A stretch of DNA of 64,000 nt, from assembly GCF_002954715.1 (NCBI RefSeq), contig NZ_MSCP01000001.1:1582118-1646117 (forward strand), written 5' to 3'. Below the pieces are notes generated by a model. The model was not told the DNA's origin. It ran no database searches and was given only the letters and a program-made list of their open reading frames with translations. Source of the DNA: Aliivibrio sifiae. GTDB taxonomy: Bacteria; Pseudomonadota; Gammaproteobacteria; Enterobacterales; Vibrionaceae. The position numbers and the translations under genes are program-made. Below are positions 1-7,786 of the stretch, piece after piece. How positions within the stretch are numbered: position 1 is the stretch's first letter; each line of letters begins with the position of its first letter.

Positions 1-353
1 ATACGACAGGCATAAGTGAGATCAACGTTAATAGCTTTTTATCAGATCGGCGTTGCATACTCTCTCATTCATAAATATAAAATAAACGTCCAATAATAAT
101 AAATTCACAGTGAAATAACATCTTTATTACTATTAATATTGTAAATAACGACAATAGGCGTGAGCCATGCCAAAGGTATATGGTCTAATTACTGAAAATA
201 AGAAGGAAAAGTAGACAATTAGTATGAGATACCTGCTTTGAATCTGAGAAGAAAAATAAAAAAAAGGATTTTGATTTGGTATCCTTCCTTTCTTCGTACT
301 AAATTAGTTACTTAAACTATCACTGTTTAATTGTGATTATTCTGAGGTATTAA
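1..353. other. Intergenic region at window start, no gene seen
   Basis: No convincing open reading frame is visible on either strand. A weak hairpin (AAGGAT paired with ATCCTT, about 265-288) is followed by a pyrimidine-rich stretch and could end a transcript entering from the left. The promoter of the downstream lipoprotein gene must lie here, but I cannot pick out a clear one. Confidence 0.4.
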
Positions 354-746
354 ATGAAACGATCTACATTATTAGCACTTTCTTCAATTGTACTGTTCAC
401 AGCAGGATGCTCTCAGCAAACAGAACAAACTCCACCACTCTCTTCTGATAACACCAATCCGCTATGTAACGTCGATAACGGAATGGCTGGAGGTTGGGTG
501 ACATCAACAGTGACACCTGAAGTGGAAGCCGCACTGGATCATGTATTAGGAATGATGAATACATCAGCCAAATTAAAACAAATTCTAGATGTGAAAACTC
601 AAGTCGTTAGCGGCATTAATTACGCAATCGATTTTGAATTAGACGATGGACAAGTCTGGAATACTAAAGTGTTCAGAAGTTTAAATGGCAAATTCAAAAT
701 GACTCAACCAGCCCAACAAGGCAGTTTCACTCAAGATTGTCAGTAA
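354..746 (+). CDS. Cystatin-like lipoprotein
   Basis: The 130-residue product has a lipoprotein signal peptide ending in the lipobox TAGC (Cys19), so it should be membrane-anchored on the periplasmic side. The mature part has features of a cystatin fold: a Gly-Gly pair near its start (residues 46-47), a helix-like stretch (about 55-80), then QVVSG at residues 83-87, which matches the first inhibitory loop (QxVxG) of cystatins, followed by alternating strand-like segments. Cystatins inhibit papain-like cysteine proteases; that this one inhibits anything is an inference. A TGAGG ribosome site precedes the ATG. The next gene, also a small lipoprotein, lies 43 nt downstream and is probably co-transcribed. 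Confidence 0.7.
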   Translation: MKRSTLLALSSIVLFTAGCSQQTEQTPPLSSDNTNPLCNVDNGMAGGWVTSTVTPEVEAALDHVLGMMNTSAKLKQILDVKTQVVSGINYAIDFELDDGQVWNTKVFRSLNGKFKMTQPAQQGSFTQDCQ

Positions 747-750
747 TTAA

Positions 751-775
751 TATTTTATATTTTATATTTTATATT
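751..775 (+). repeat. 7-bp tandem repeat (TATTTTA x3.5)
   Basis: Three full copies of TATTTTA plus a partial fourth fill the gap between the cystatin-like gene and the ribosome site of the DUF333 lipoprotein gene. Copy-number change here would alter the leader just upstream of the AGAGG site at 778-782. Confidence 0.75.
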
Positions 776-789
776 TAAGAGGATTTTTT

Positions 790-1152
790 ATGTTTAAGAA
801 AACAGCAATTACATTTGGCTTACTTATCTCTCTTGCTGCTTGTAGTTCTACCGTACCTAAAGAACCAGAAAAGGCGAATATGGCCAACCCTGCCGCTGAA
901 TTTTGTGCTGAGCGCGGAACATATGATTTAGATTCAGGTAATTGCACATTAAACAATGGTGATGTAATTAACGCTTGGGAATATTACCGTAGCCAGAAGC
1001 ACACCATGACAAAACCTGTCGGTAAGCCGAACCCAGCAGCTGCTTATTGTATTGAGCAAGAAGGCGCTTACAATTTAGATAACAGCGACTGTACATTAAA
1101 AACGGGTGAAGTGGTTAATGCGTGGGATTTTTACCGTAGCAACCAAAAGTAA
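790..1152 (+). CDS. Lipoprotein with two DUF333 domains
   Basis: The 120-residue product has a lipoprotein signal (lipobox around LAAC, Cys18). It then carries two copies of a module of about 40 residues (roughly 33-70 and 76-118), each starting NPAA, with two cysteines (FC...NCTL and YC...DCTL) and ending in NAW-[ED]-[YF]-YRS. This is the DUF333 family pattern, also found in small enterobacterial lipoproteins. The conserved Cys pair suggests one disulfide per module in the periplasm. The function is unknown; pairing with a cystatin-like lipoprotein hints at envelope protease control, which is inference. A terminator follows at 1191. Confidence 0.8.
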   Translation: MFKKTAITFGLLISLAACSSTVPKEPEKANMANPAAEFCAERGTYDLDSGNCTLNNGDVINAWEYYRSQKHTMTKPVGKPNPAAAYCIEQEGAYNLDNSDCTLKTGEVVNAWDFYRSNQK

Positions 1153-1190
1153 TATCGATTTATCCCCTATAATTTTTATCGATATATATT

Positions 1191-1215
1191 AAGGCTGTTT
1201 TTTCAGCCTTTTTTA
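1191..1215 (+). terminator. Rho-independent terminator
   Basis: The stem AAGGCTG/CAGCCTT with a six-base T loop is followed by TTTTT. It ends the two-lipoprotein transcript. Confidence 0.85.
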
Positions 1216-1284
1216 TACCTTTTCTTTTACTGATACCTAATCTCATTTAGAATGCATCCATTGCTTATATTATATGGATGAATC

Positions 1285-2151
1285 ATGTCATATTTACTTT
1301 CTATTACCTTACTCTGGGCCTTTTCTTTTAGCTTGATCGGCGTGTATTTAGCTGGCCAAGTAGATGCTTGGTTCTCTGTTTTAATGCGTATTAGTTTGGC
1401 TACTCTTGTTTTTCTTCCTTTTTTACGTCCCAAAAAAGTACCATTACCTATTGCATTTAAACTCATGCTAATTGGCGCAATACAGCTTGGCTTAATGTAT
1501 GTATTTTACTACCAATCTTTTCTTTATCTGACTGTACCTGAGGTTTTATTATTTACCGTGATGACACCTATTTATATCACTCTATTAAATGATGCTTTTG
1601 AAGGTAGGTTTCACCCTAATTTCATGATCAGTGCTGTTATCGCAACACTTGGAGCGATCGCTATTCGCTATAATGGGATTGATTCAGGATTCTTATTAGG
1701 CTTTGCGACGGTTCAAGGGGCAAATCTTTGCTTTGCTACAGGTCAAGTCTGTTACAAACGCTTAATGAAAGATCAGGACATTGAACAAAAAACAGTCTTT
1801 GGCTTCTTTTTTATTGGTGCCCTTATCATCGCGTCAGTTTGCTATGCACTCTTTGGTAACAGTGAAAAATTACCAACAACAATGACACAATGGGGTGTAT
1901 TGGTTTATTTAGGAACTATCGCTTCCGGCATTGGATATTTCATGTGGAATAAAGGGGCGACACAAGTCAATGTTGGCGTATTAGCCGTGATGAATAACCT
2001 ACTTATTCCTGCTGGCATTTTAGTTAATTTACTAATTTGGAATCGAGATGCCGATGTCTTGCGCTTAAGTCTTGGTGGCGGATTAATTCTAATTGCTTTA
2101 ATCGTAAACCAACAATTAGAAAAACGTCGTCATATAAATAACGCATCTTAA
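1285..2151 (+). CDS. EamA/DMT-family transporter
   Basis: This is a 288-residue, very hydrophobic protein with about ten predicted membrane helices, typical of the drug/metabolite transporter superfamily. Two internally similar halves are visible (about 1-140 and 145-280), as expected for EamA duplications, and the length is normal. The sequence resembles the carboxylate/amino-acid/amine exporter branch, but the substrate cannot be deduced. It is a stand-alone gene between two terminators, and the ATG at 1285 is the only good start. Confidence 0.85.
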   Translation: MSYLLSITLLWAFSFSLIGVYLAGQVDAWFSVLMRISLATLVFLPFLRPKKVPLPIAFKLMLIGAIQLGLMYVFYYQSFLYLTVPEVLLFTVMTPIYITLLNDAFEGRFHPNFMISAVIATLGAIAIRYNGIDSGFLLGFATVQGANLCFATGQVCYKRLMKDQDIEQKTVFGFFFIGALIIASVCYALFGNSEKLPTTMTQWGVLVYLGTIASGIGYFMWNKGATQVNVGVLAVMNNLLIPAGILVNLLIWNRDADVLRLSLGGGLILIALIVNQQLEKRRHINNAS

Positions 2152-2155
2152 AAAA

Positions 2156-2187
2156 ATGGGCCTTATTAACAAATCAATAAGGCCCAT
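2156..2187. terminator. Bidirectional terminator
   Basis: The 12-bp perfect stem ATGGGCCTTATT/AATAAGGCCCAT lies between two convergent genes. It has A-rich sequence on its left and T-rich on its right, so it can end both transcripts. Confidence 0.85.
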
Positions 2188-2206
2188 TCTAATTTATTTT
2201 TTATAA

Positions 2207-2920
2207 TTAACTTTTAATTGGCTTACACCCGAACGAAGCGACATTACAAGTAAAGTACAACCAAGAAGCTGCACCAACAAACTTACATCCCTCTTCAAAA
2301 ATTTGAGTTACTTCATAACCAAACGGTAAATAACCTTGAATCACATCCGTTGCAATAGAACCTGCAAGTAGCCCACCCGCTAATAAAAATGCAAACCCAT
2401 CAATTTCGATGATGTCTTTAAAGTGGAGTACTAATATAGCTAAAGCCACCACTACATAAAAGAAATAGCAAATATATTGGTTCACATAACGATCATGAAT
2501 TAAAAAGAAATCATCTGTTGCTAAAATTGAAGCTAATATACCCATTAAAATAAGTAATCGTTGCTTCTTACCACGGTGCAAGAAAATCGCACTAAAGTAG
2601 GCAACTGCCAATGACGATACCCAAAACCAAACACCTATATTCGATAAAAATCCACGAAAGCTATGTACTTCCGTTTGTTGTGCAAGATCTCTCAATACTT
2701 CCATTGGTGTGAAACCTAATGCTTTATTCAGTCCTATTAAAGAAAGCGCATAAAATGCGATAGCAGGAACAAAAACAATCGAAAGGTAAATTACCATTTT
2801 TCGCGGTTGAAATATTTGTCGAATAATTTGAATCAAAATAACACCTATAAACGTGACCAACTTCACAAGGGTGCAATTTTCCACTTCCATAAAGAGAATA
2901 GCAACGAAAAAGCGACTCAT
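2207..2920 (-). CDS. Multi-pass membrane protein, unknown function
   Basis: The 237-residue protein has about six or seven hydrophobic segments. Polar residues are conspicuous inside or next to the membrane: a DDFFLIHD segment around residues 140-147, and FEEGCKF near residue 215. Buried Asp/His/Glu clusters of this kind occur in membrane hydrolases of the ceramidase/PAQR type, but this is only a resemblance. No good ribosome site precedes the first ATG (2920); starts at 2890 or 2797 are possible. It appears monocistronic. Confidence 0.6.
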   Translation of the reverse strand: MSRFFVAILFMEVENCTLVKLVTFIGVILIQIIRQIFQPRKMVIYLSIVFVPAIAFYALSLIGLNKALGFTPMEVLRDLAQQTEVHSFRGFLSNIGVWFWVSSLAVAYFSAIFLHRGKKQRLLILMGILASILATDDFFLIHDRYVNQYICYFFYVVVALAILVLHFKDIIEIDGFAFLLAGGLLAGSIATDVIQGYLPFGYEVTQIFEEGCKFVGAASWLYFTCNVASFGCKPIKS

Positions 2921-3227
2921 CTATAAGACAGCATAAAAAGTAATGATATTAATTAATCTGATTCTTAATTCATATTTACGTTTAGCAAGAACACAATGTA
3001 AAAAACACCTTCATAATATCAATATAATTATCTATAAAATGACTTATTTTCTGTTTTGAATGACACAATTCTTTGTTAAAAATGACAGGGCAACCTGTAC
3101 TCAATAAATTACATTCTTGATTAGTAAATTTTATCCTTACAAGAAAAATTGCTCGTTTTACTTGCTCTCTTTTTAGCCTCATAGTCGCGGAAAATCTACT
3201 TCCTATTCATTATTTTGAGGCACTGCG
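2921..3227. other. Intergenic region, no gene seen
   Basis: This divergent promoter region lies between the membrane-protein gene and the MFS gene. A 66-codon minus-strand frame (2982-3182) has no ribosome site and an odd composition, so I do not call it. Confidence 0.4.
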
Positions 3228-4388
3228 GTGAACACATCTACATCAACTCAATCACAAGCTGGTCTACTGATCCCTGTGGTTGCTCTTTCTTTATTTGCTA
3301 TAGCATCAGGATACTTAATGAGTCTTATCCCGTTGATGTTGAGTCAATATGGGATGGAGGCGAAATACGCCAGTTGGTTAGCCAGTGCTTTCTATGCAGG
3401 TCTACTTGTTGGCGCAGGACTGATTGAACCTTTCGTAGCACGTCTTGGCCATAAAAATGCATTTGTGCTTTTTCTAGGCTTACTTGCAGCAACGATTGTA
3501 ATACTTCCTGCAGCTCCTATTGAGTGGATATGGATGACAGCACGTTTTATTGCAGGTATTGCTGTAGCTGGTGTTTTTGTTGTTGTTGAATCTTGGTTAT
3601 TAATTGGTGATGCAGAAAGCCGTCCGAAACGTCTTGGTTTATACATGGGCGCACTCTATGGTGGCTCATCTCTAGGACAACTAGGTATCGGCTTTATCGG
3701 TATTGAAGGGTTACTTCCTTACTATATGATCATTGGCTTGATCATGATGGCAATTGCTTGTCTAATATTTGGGAAAGGTGCACAGCCACAAGTTCAGCAT
3801 CATAATGTGCTAAACCTAAAGCAAATTTTAAAATTAAACAAAGCCTCTATCATGGGTTGTGTTGTTTCTGGCCTATTACTTGGCGCAGTTTATGGATTAA
3901 TGCCTCTAGAGTTAAAACACAGAAACATCAACATTACTCAAATTGGCAGCTTAATGGCCCTGATCGTTCTTGGTGGTATGGCAGTTCAACCTATTGTGTC
4001 TTATTTATCTAAGCACTTAGGCAAAACATTATTAATGGCATTATTTTGTGTATTAGGTGTCTTTGCTATTGGTTTAACAACACTAAGTGACAGCACTGCC
4101 ATTCTTGCTACGTCATTAGTACTTCTTGGTATGGCTGCATTTGCACTTTACCCTATTGCAATCTCTTTAGGTTGCGATACGTTAGATGAGTCGTACATTG
4201 TTTCTGCTACCCAAGTGATGCTATTTAGTTACAGTATTGGCTCTGTATGTGGTCCAGTACTCGCAAATACGTTAATGCATACTGCTGAAGGCTTAATGAG
4301 TTACTTATTTGCTATCTTACTAGCAACGGCAATTTACATGCTACTAGCAAGTTTGCGTCAACATCGTCCAATGGTTGCTGGAGAGTAA
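3228..4388 (+). CDS. MFS transporter, YcaD-like
   Basis: The 386-residue protein has twelve predicted membrane helices of the major facilitator superfamily. It starts with GTG, supported by a TGAGG ribosome site 8 nt upstream. Motifs matching the E. coli YcaD group include ARFIAGIAVAGVFVVVESWLL (about 105-125) and the loop signature RPKRLGLYMG; the family lacks a known substrate. It is followed by a strong hairpin at 4416. Family assignment is firm, substrate unknown. Confidence 0.85.
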   Translation: MNTSTSTQSQAGLLIPVVALSLFAIASGYLMSLIPLMLSQYGMEAKYASWLASAFYAGLLVGAGLIEPFVARLGHKNAFVLFLGLLAATIVILPAAPIEWIWMTARFIAGIAVAGVFVVVESWLLIGDAESRPKRLGLYMGALYGGSSLGQLGIGFIGIEGLLPYYMIIGLIMMAIACLIFGKGAQPQVQHHNVLNLKQILKLNKASIMGCVVSGLLLGAVYGLMPLELKHRNINITQIGSLMALIVLGGMAVQPIVSYLSKHLGKTLLMALFCVLGVFAIGLTTLSDSTAILATSLVLLGMAAFALYPIAISLGCDTLDESYIVSATQVMLFSYSIGSVCGPVLANTLMHTAEGLMSYLFAILLATAIYMLLASLRQHRPMVAGE

Positions 4389-4415
4389 TTTTATCTCTCT
4401 TTGATTAACGCTAGG

Positions 4416-4452
4416 TTCTTAGGGTGCATGGCGATACAATACGCCCTAAGAA
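4416..4452 (+). terminator. Hairpin between MFS gene and next gene
   Basis: The stem TTCTTAGGGTG/CGCCCTAAGAA (one G-T pair) has a 15-nt loop and ends in TTCTTT. It probably terminates the MFS transcript. It lies only 20 nt before the next start codon, so it could also shape that gene's leader. Confidence 0.65.
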
Positions 4453-4471
4453 TTCTTTATGAGTAGTTACA

Positions 4472-4789
4472 ATGGAAGATGCACAATACGTTGTTGAATG
4501 GGGCGAAACAATCACCCTTAATTTTGAAGGTGCCCAACTGGTTTCGGCTTACCATACTTGTCCAGAAGAAGGTGATGAAACTGACCTTGAATTTGGCGAA
4601 GGCTGGTTCCAAGGCCCTGATGACGAAGAATACCGTATCGAATTACAAATGGCGCCTTTCCATCCTTATGATGAAGATCCTGTCCGCCTAGCAAACATCA
4701 CGATTAATGGTGAAATTGTTAAGATCTTAGAAATTGCAGAAACCGTTGATGGTGAATTCTTTATCGAGCCAAGCGACAGTGATTACTAA
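4472..4789 (+). CDS. Small acidic conserved protein, unknown function
   Basis: The 105-residue soluble protein is extremely rich in Asp and Glu (EEGDETDLEFGEG near residue 32, PSDSDY at the C terminus) and has no signal peptide or membrane segment. I do not recognise its family. Its composition and beta-like pattern suggest a compact cytoplasmic protein. It is flanked by hairpins on both sides and is probably monocistronic. Its codon usage looks like that of its neighbours and it is followed by a clean terminator, so it is very likely a real gene. Confidence 0.75.
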   Translation: MEDAQYVVEWGETITLNFEGAQLVSAYHTCPEEGDETDLEFGEGWFQGPDDEEYRIELQMAPFHPYDEDPVRLANITINGEIVKILEIAETVDGEFFIEPSDSDY

Positions 4790-4806
4790 GTTAGCATCTA
4801 TTTAAT

Positions 4807-4838
4807 AAAAAGCGCATTCAACATAATGCGCTTTTTTT
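4807..4838 (+). terminator. Rho-independent terminator
   Basis: The stem AAAAGCGCATT/AATGCGCTTTT is followed by further T residues, directly after the small acidic protein gene. Confidence 0.9.
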
Positions 4839-4944
4839 ATCACGATAACTTTCCTCTTCATAATAACTTTTGTTTGTAACCTTTAATTATTCATATTGAT
4901 ATGTTACATAAGGCCTCTGTTTTTATACTATATGGCAGTAGTCG

Positions 4945-5925
4945 ATGAGAGCCATCATTCAACAATTTGGTCCAGCATTAGAATCAATAACAATAGAATC
5001 TTATAGTTCACCGTCTCCTCCCCCTTCACAGATTCAATTAAGAATGCGTTACAGCACCATCAATCCATCCGATCTCATTACTATTTCTGGTGCTTATCGC
5101 TCTCGAATTTCTTTGCCTTTTATTCCAGGATTTGAAGGGGTTGGAATTGTCCATCAATGCAATGAACAAGATCCGGCTTTCTCAATTGGGGATAGGGTTT
5201 TACCTATTGGAAGCGCAGGGGCTTGGCAAACCTATCGAAACATCGATGAGCAATGGTGTTTTACTGTTCCTAATCAACTCAGCGATGAGCAAGCAGCCAC
5301 ATCCTACATTAACCCTATGACTGCTTGGCTAATGTTATCTGAACGTTTACAGATACATCAAAATATGACAATACTTATTAACGCGGCAAATTCTGCAATA
5401 GGACTAATGCTCATACGTATGTTGAACCATCTTGGAATACTCCCTATCGCCGTTGTTCGTCGAGATGACACCTTACAGGAGTTCGAAGGCTGTAAACTTC
5501 AACGTATAATCAATATAAATAATAATGATGATTATCGATCACTAATTGAAATGAAAAATCACACTAAAATAAATGCAATTCTAGATTCTGTTGGAGGGTT
5601 AGAGTCTTTAATGCTGTCGTCGTTACTTAAAGAAAATGGGCAGTTTATTAATTATGGCTTATTATCCGCACAACCTATTCCATCTCAATTTTGGCTTGAA
5701 CGTCCAGACATCGATTTCTCTTACTTCCATTTAAGACAGTGGATCCACTCTGCTAAAAAAGTAGATATTCAAAACAAGCTCAATGAAGTAATGCAGTTGG
5801 TTTATGAAGGAATTGCTGATACAAAAATTAGTGCTCGCTTTTCTTTAAACGACATCCACAACGCACTCAATTATGTTCAAACTAATGAAGATATAAAGAA
5901 AGGGAAAATCTTACTCACTTTTTGA
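4945..5925 (+). CDS. MDR-family quinone/enoyl reductase-like oxidoreductase
   Basis: This 326-residue cytoplasmic protein belongs to the medium-chain dehydrogenase/reductase superfamily. The N-terminal GroES-like domain carries NPSDLITISG and FIPGFEGVG (about residues 38-70), close to the pattern of trans-2-enoyl-CoA reductases and NADPH:quinone reductases. A Rossmann domain follows (about 125-265), with a diverged nucleotide-binding loop around NAANSAIGL. The structural zinc cysteines of classic alcohol dehydrogenases are absent. It likely catalyses NADPH-dependent reduction of a C=C bond or quinone; the substrate is unknown. It is a stand-alone gene converging on the GNAT gene. Confidence 0.8.
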   Translation: MRAIIQQFGPALESITIESYSSPSPPPSQIQLRMRYSTINPSDLITISGAYRSRISLPFIPGFEGVGIVHQCNEQDPAFSIGDRVLPIGSAGAWQTYRNIDEQWCFTVPNQLSDEQAATSYINPMTAWLMLSERLQIHQNMTILINAANSAIGLMLIRMLNHLGILPIAVVRRDDTLQEFEGCKLQRIININNNDDYRSLIEMKNHTKINAILDSVGGLESLMLSSLLKENGQFINYGLLSAQPIPSQFWLERPDIDFSYFHLRQWIHSAKKVDIQNKLNEVMQLVYEGIADTKISARFSLNDIHNALNYVQTNEDIKKGKILLTF

Positions 5926-5931
5926 TATTAA

Positions 5932-5968
5932 GAGTAGATACTCTGCAACTTTCACGTTGTATCTACTC
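5932..5968. terminator. Bidirectional hairpin between convergent genes
   Basis: The 10-bp perfect stem GAGTAGATAC/GTATCTACTC has a 17-nt loop and sits in the 49-nt gap between two convergent stop codons. Confidence 0.7.
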
Positions 5969-5974
5969 GTCGTT

Positions 5975-6412
5975 TTAATTATTTAATCGCTTTTCCATCG
6001 ATAAATGTGGAATATCCGCCTCAATAAACTCTTCACCGTATGGCTGAAAACCCAGTTTAGTATAAAAATCAATTGCGTGTTTTTGAGAGCCTAAATAAAC
6101 TCGTTCATACCCCTTATCTATCGCTTCATCAATCAGAGATAGTACAATTTTAGAGCCTAAACCCTTTGAGCGAAACTCCTTAACAATCGCAATACGACCA
6201 ATATGCCCATCATCTAAAATTCGCCCAGTACCTACAGCTTTACCTTCAAAAGTAACCAGAGCATGAACAGCAACGCCATCTAGGCCATCAAATTCTATCT
6301 CAGGGTCAATCTGCTGTTCCTTAATAAAAACCGTATCACGGATCTCACGAATAAAATCTTTACTCTCACCAGAGTATTCCACATTTTTCACTTCAAACAT
6401 GTTATTGCTCAC
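5975..6412 (-). CDS. GNAT-family N-acetyltransferase
   Basis: The 145-residue protein has the single-domain GNAT fold. The acetyl-CoA-binding motif A is clear in GRIAIVKEFRSKGLGSKIV (about residues 90-110, pattern R-x-x-G-x-G), and motif B appears as YLGSQKHAIDFYTKLGF near the C terminus. It resembles the small YjcF-like group that acetylates amines or small metabolites; the substrate is unknown. The start gives a complete domain of normal length. It is monocistronic. Confidence 0.85.
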   Translation of the reverse strand: MSNNMFEVKNVEYSGESKDFIREIRDTVFIKEQQIDPEIEFDGLDGVAVHALVTFEGKAVGTGRILDDGHIGRIAIVKEFRSKGLGSKIVLSLIDEAIDKGYERVYLGSQKHAIDFYTKLGFQPYGEEFIEADIPHLSMEKRLNN

Positions 6413-6490
6413 GTTATGTATATTTTAATAATGCGTATTACCTTACCTAAGATTTAGACCAAAACAAGCATTAAGTAACATTCAAAAAAA

Positions 6491-6518
6491 ATGCCACACT
6501 CAATAGTAAGTGTGGCAT
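6491..6518 (-). terminator. Terminator for the small ORF at 6575-6667
   Basis: The 10-bp perfect stem ATGCCACACT/AGTGTGGCAT is followed on the minus strand by eight T residues. The only thing upstream of it on that strand is the 30-codon frame at 6575-6667, so a short minus-strand transcript must end here. Confidence 0.85.
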
Positions 6519-6574
6519 GAACCCAATATGCCGTGGATTATCATATGACTAGGTTTTTCACTCACATTCAAATC

Positions 6575-6667
6575 TTAAAAGCGATGATAAACATCAGCGA
6601 CATCGATAAGCATACCGCTGTTTTTGGTCGTATTATCATCAACAAAAATTGCATAAGTAATCTCCAT
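6575..6667 (-). CDS. Possible 30-residue small protein
   Basis: A short open frame starts ATG GAG ATT ACT and ends CGC TTT TAA, encoding 30 residues (MEITYAIFVDDNTTKNSG, then MLIDVADVYHRF). It has no signal peptide or membrane segment and is mildly acidic. Support comes from a GGTG ribosome-site-like stretch just upstream, a strong terminator 57 nt after the stop, and palindromic sites upstream. I do not recognise it. It could be a real small protein, the remnant of a larger gene, or part of a small RNA. Confidence 0.4.
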   Translation of the reverse strand: MEITYAIFVDDNTTKNSGMLIDVADVYHRF

Positions 6668-6694
6668 TATTCACCAATAAAAATAGGATAAATA

Positions 6695-6726
6695 CAGTAA
6701 TTTTACTGAGAGAGTGATTAATCACT
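6695..6726. promoter_or_regulatory. Two adjacent palindromes, probable regulator sites
   Basis: CAGTAATTTTACTG (6695-6708) is nearly palindromic and AGTGATTAATCACT (6713-6726) is perfectly so. They lie between the divergent 30-codon frame and the LuxR-type regulator gene. The first box read on the minus strand (CAGTAAAATTACT) recurs at 7703-7715. Confidence 0.5.
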
Positions 6727-6873
6727 TAAATAATACGTTAAGTATTAGAATAAATTATTTACCAAACTATCATGTTAGATGCGTATTTGAGGTTAAGTGT
6801 GGGATGTATATTGACAATACATAACAGAGGGCTATAAATTAAATGATATAACATTTTTTAATTAGGCTTATTT

Positions 6874-7653
6874 ATGGAATTACAACCGAAAGATAATTTT
6901 GAACATTTCCTGATGAGTCAAGTTGAGAGATTAACTAAGTGTGAACCTAAAAACTTTGACCAGACATTTGTAATACTTGCCACAGAAACGCTTAAATGGT
7001 TTCAGCTAGACAGACTGACTATGTTTCCCAATTCAATGCTACTTCTCAATGATGGAAAAACTATTTCGGTTTCTCTTCAAGGTATTCCTGAACTTGATAA
7101 ACTTCGATTTGTTAAAGGGAATTATAAAGAATATTTAAAATTATTGCGCTCAACACATTCATCGCAAAGCTTTGGCCCTGGTGAATTAGAGAACAATCGA
7201 ATTACCCCTCTCAACGTACTTTATGAAGAAGGGGTTAAGTGGCATGGAATTATCAAACTAGAGCTTTTTGGTCAAACATGGGGAGCATTAGCCTTTGTCC
7301 GCTTTAACTCCAATTTACCCGAATTAACGGAAGACGACATTAACCGAATAAAATTACTTAGTGATCTGTGGTTATGTTATTGGCAACATTCAACTATCAC
7401 TCGGAATTTACGCCAAGGTATTGATTTAAAGGAAGACGAAGGAGAAAAGCTATTACTACTGACTAAAAAGCAGTGTTCAGTATTAACCCTTCTAGCCCAA
7501 GGATATACAGCGAAACAATGTGCAGAGAAATTATTTTTAAGTTCTAGAACCATTGAGTCCCATAAATACAGAATGCTTGATTTATTAGATTTAGATAACC
7601 ATACTGAGTTAGTTCAATTTGCACTTCGAAATGGCCTAGGTATTCAATCTTAA
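6874..7653 (+). CDS. LuxR-family transcriptional regulator (orphan)
   Basis: The 259-residue protein has a C-terminal LuxR/NarL-type helix-turn-helix (about 193-250: LTKKQCSVLTLLAQGYTAKQCAEKLFLSSRTIESHKYRML, the standard T-x-x-E-x-H-x-x-x-x-x-K pattern). The N-terminal 180 residues look like a diverged GAF/autoinducer-type sensor domain but lack a phosphorylatable receiver signature, so it is not a classic response regulator. The ligand is unknown. It probably controls the neighbouring genes and itself, given the shared boxes upstream of it and of the next gene. Confidence 0.8.
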   Translation: MELQPKDNFEHFLMSQVERLTKCEPKNFDQTFVILATETLKWFQLDRLTMFPNSMLLLNDGKTISVSLQGIPELDKLRFVKGNYKEYLKLLRSTHSSQSFGPGELENNRITPLNVLYEEGVKWHGIIKLELFGQTWGALAFVRFNSNLPELTEDDINRIKLLSDLWLCYWQHSTITRNLRQGIDLKEDEGEKLLLLTKKQCSVLTLLAQGYTAKQCAEKLFLSSRTIESHKYRMLDLLDLDNHTELVQFALRNGLGIQS

Positions 7654-7702
7654 TGCTAGTCATCGGATAACGAACTAAAGTGAATTAAATATTTTATAAA
7701 AT

Positions 7703-7715
7703 CAGTAAAATTACT
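7703..7715 (+). promoter_or_regulatory. Second copy of the CAGTAAAATTACT box
   Basis: The 13-mer CAGTAAAATTACT lies 71 nt before the SDR-like gene. The same 13-mer occurs in inverted orientation at 6696-6708, upstream of the LuxR-type gene. A shared operator is plausible. Confidence 0.4.
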
Positions 7716-7786
7716 CTATCTTGTCACCTCTTCTCTCATTATTCTCTTTAGTTGTCTTCCTTTGTCACTAAAGTTCATCACTAATA

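Noticed and set aside
2982-3182. 66-codon minus-strand frame
   Set aside because: No ribosome site, no family resemblance, and the region is the promoter of the MFS gene.
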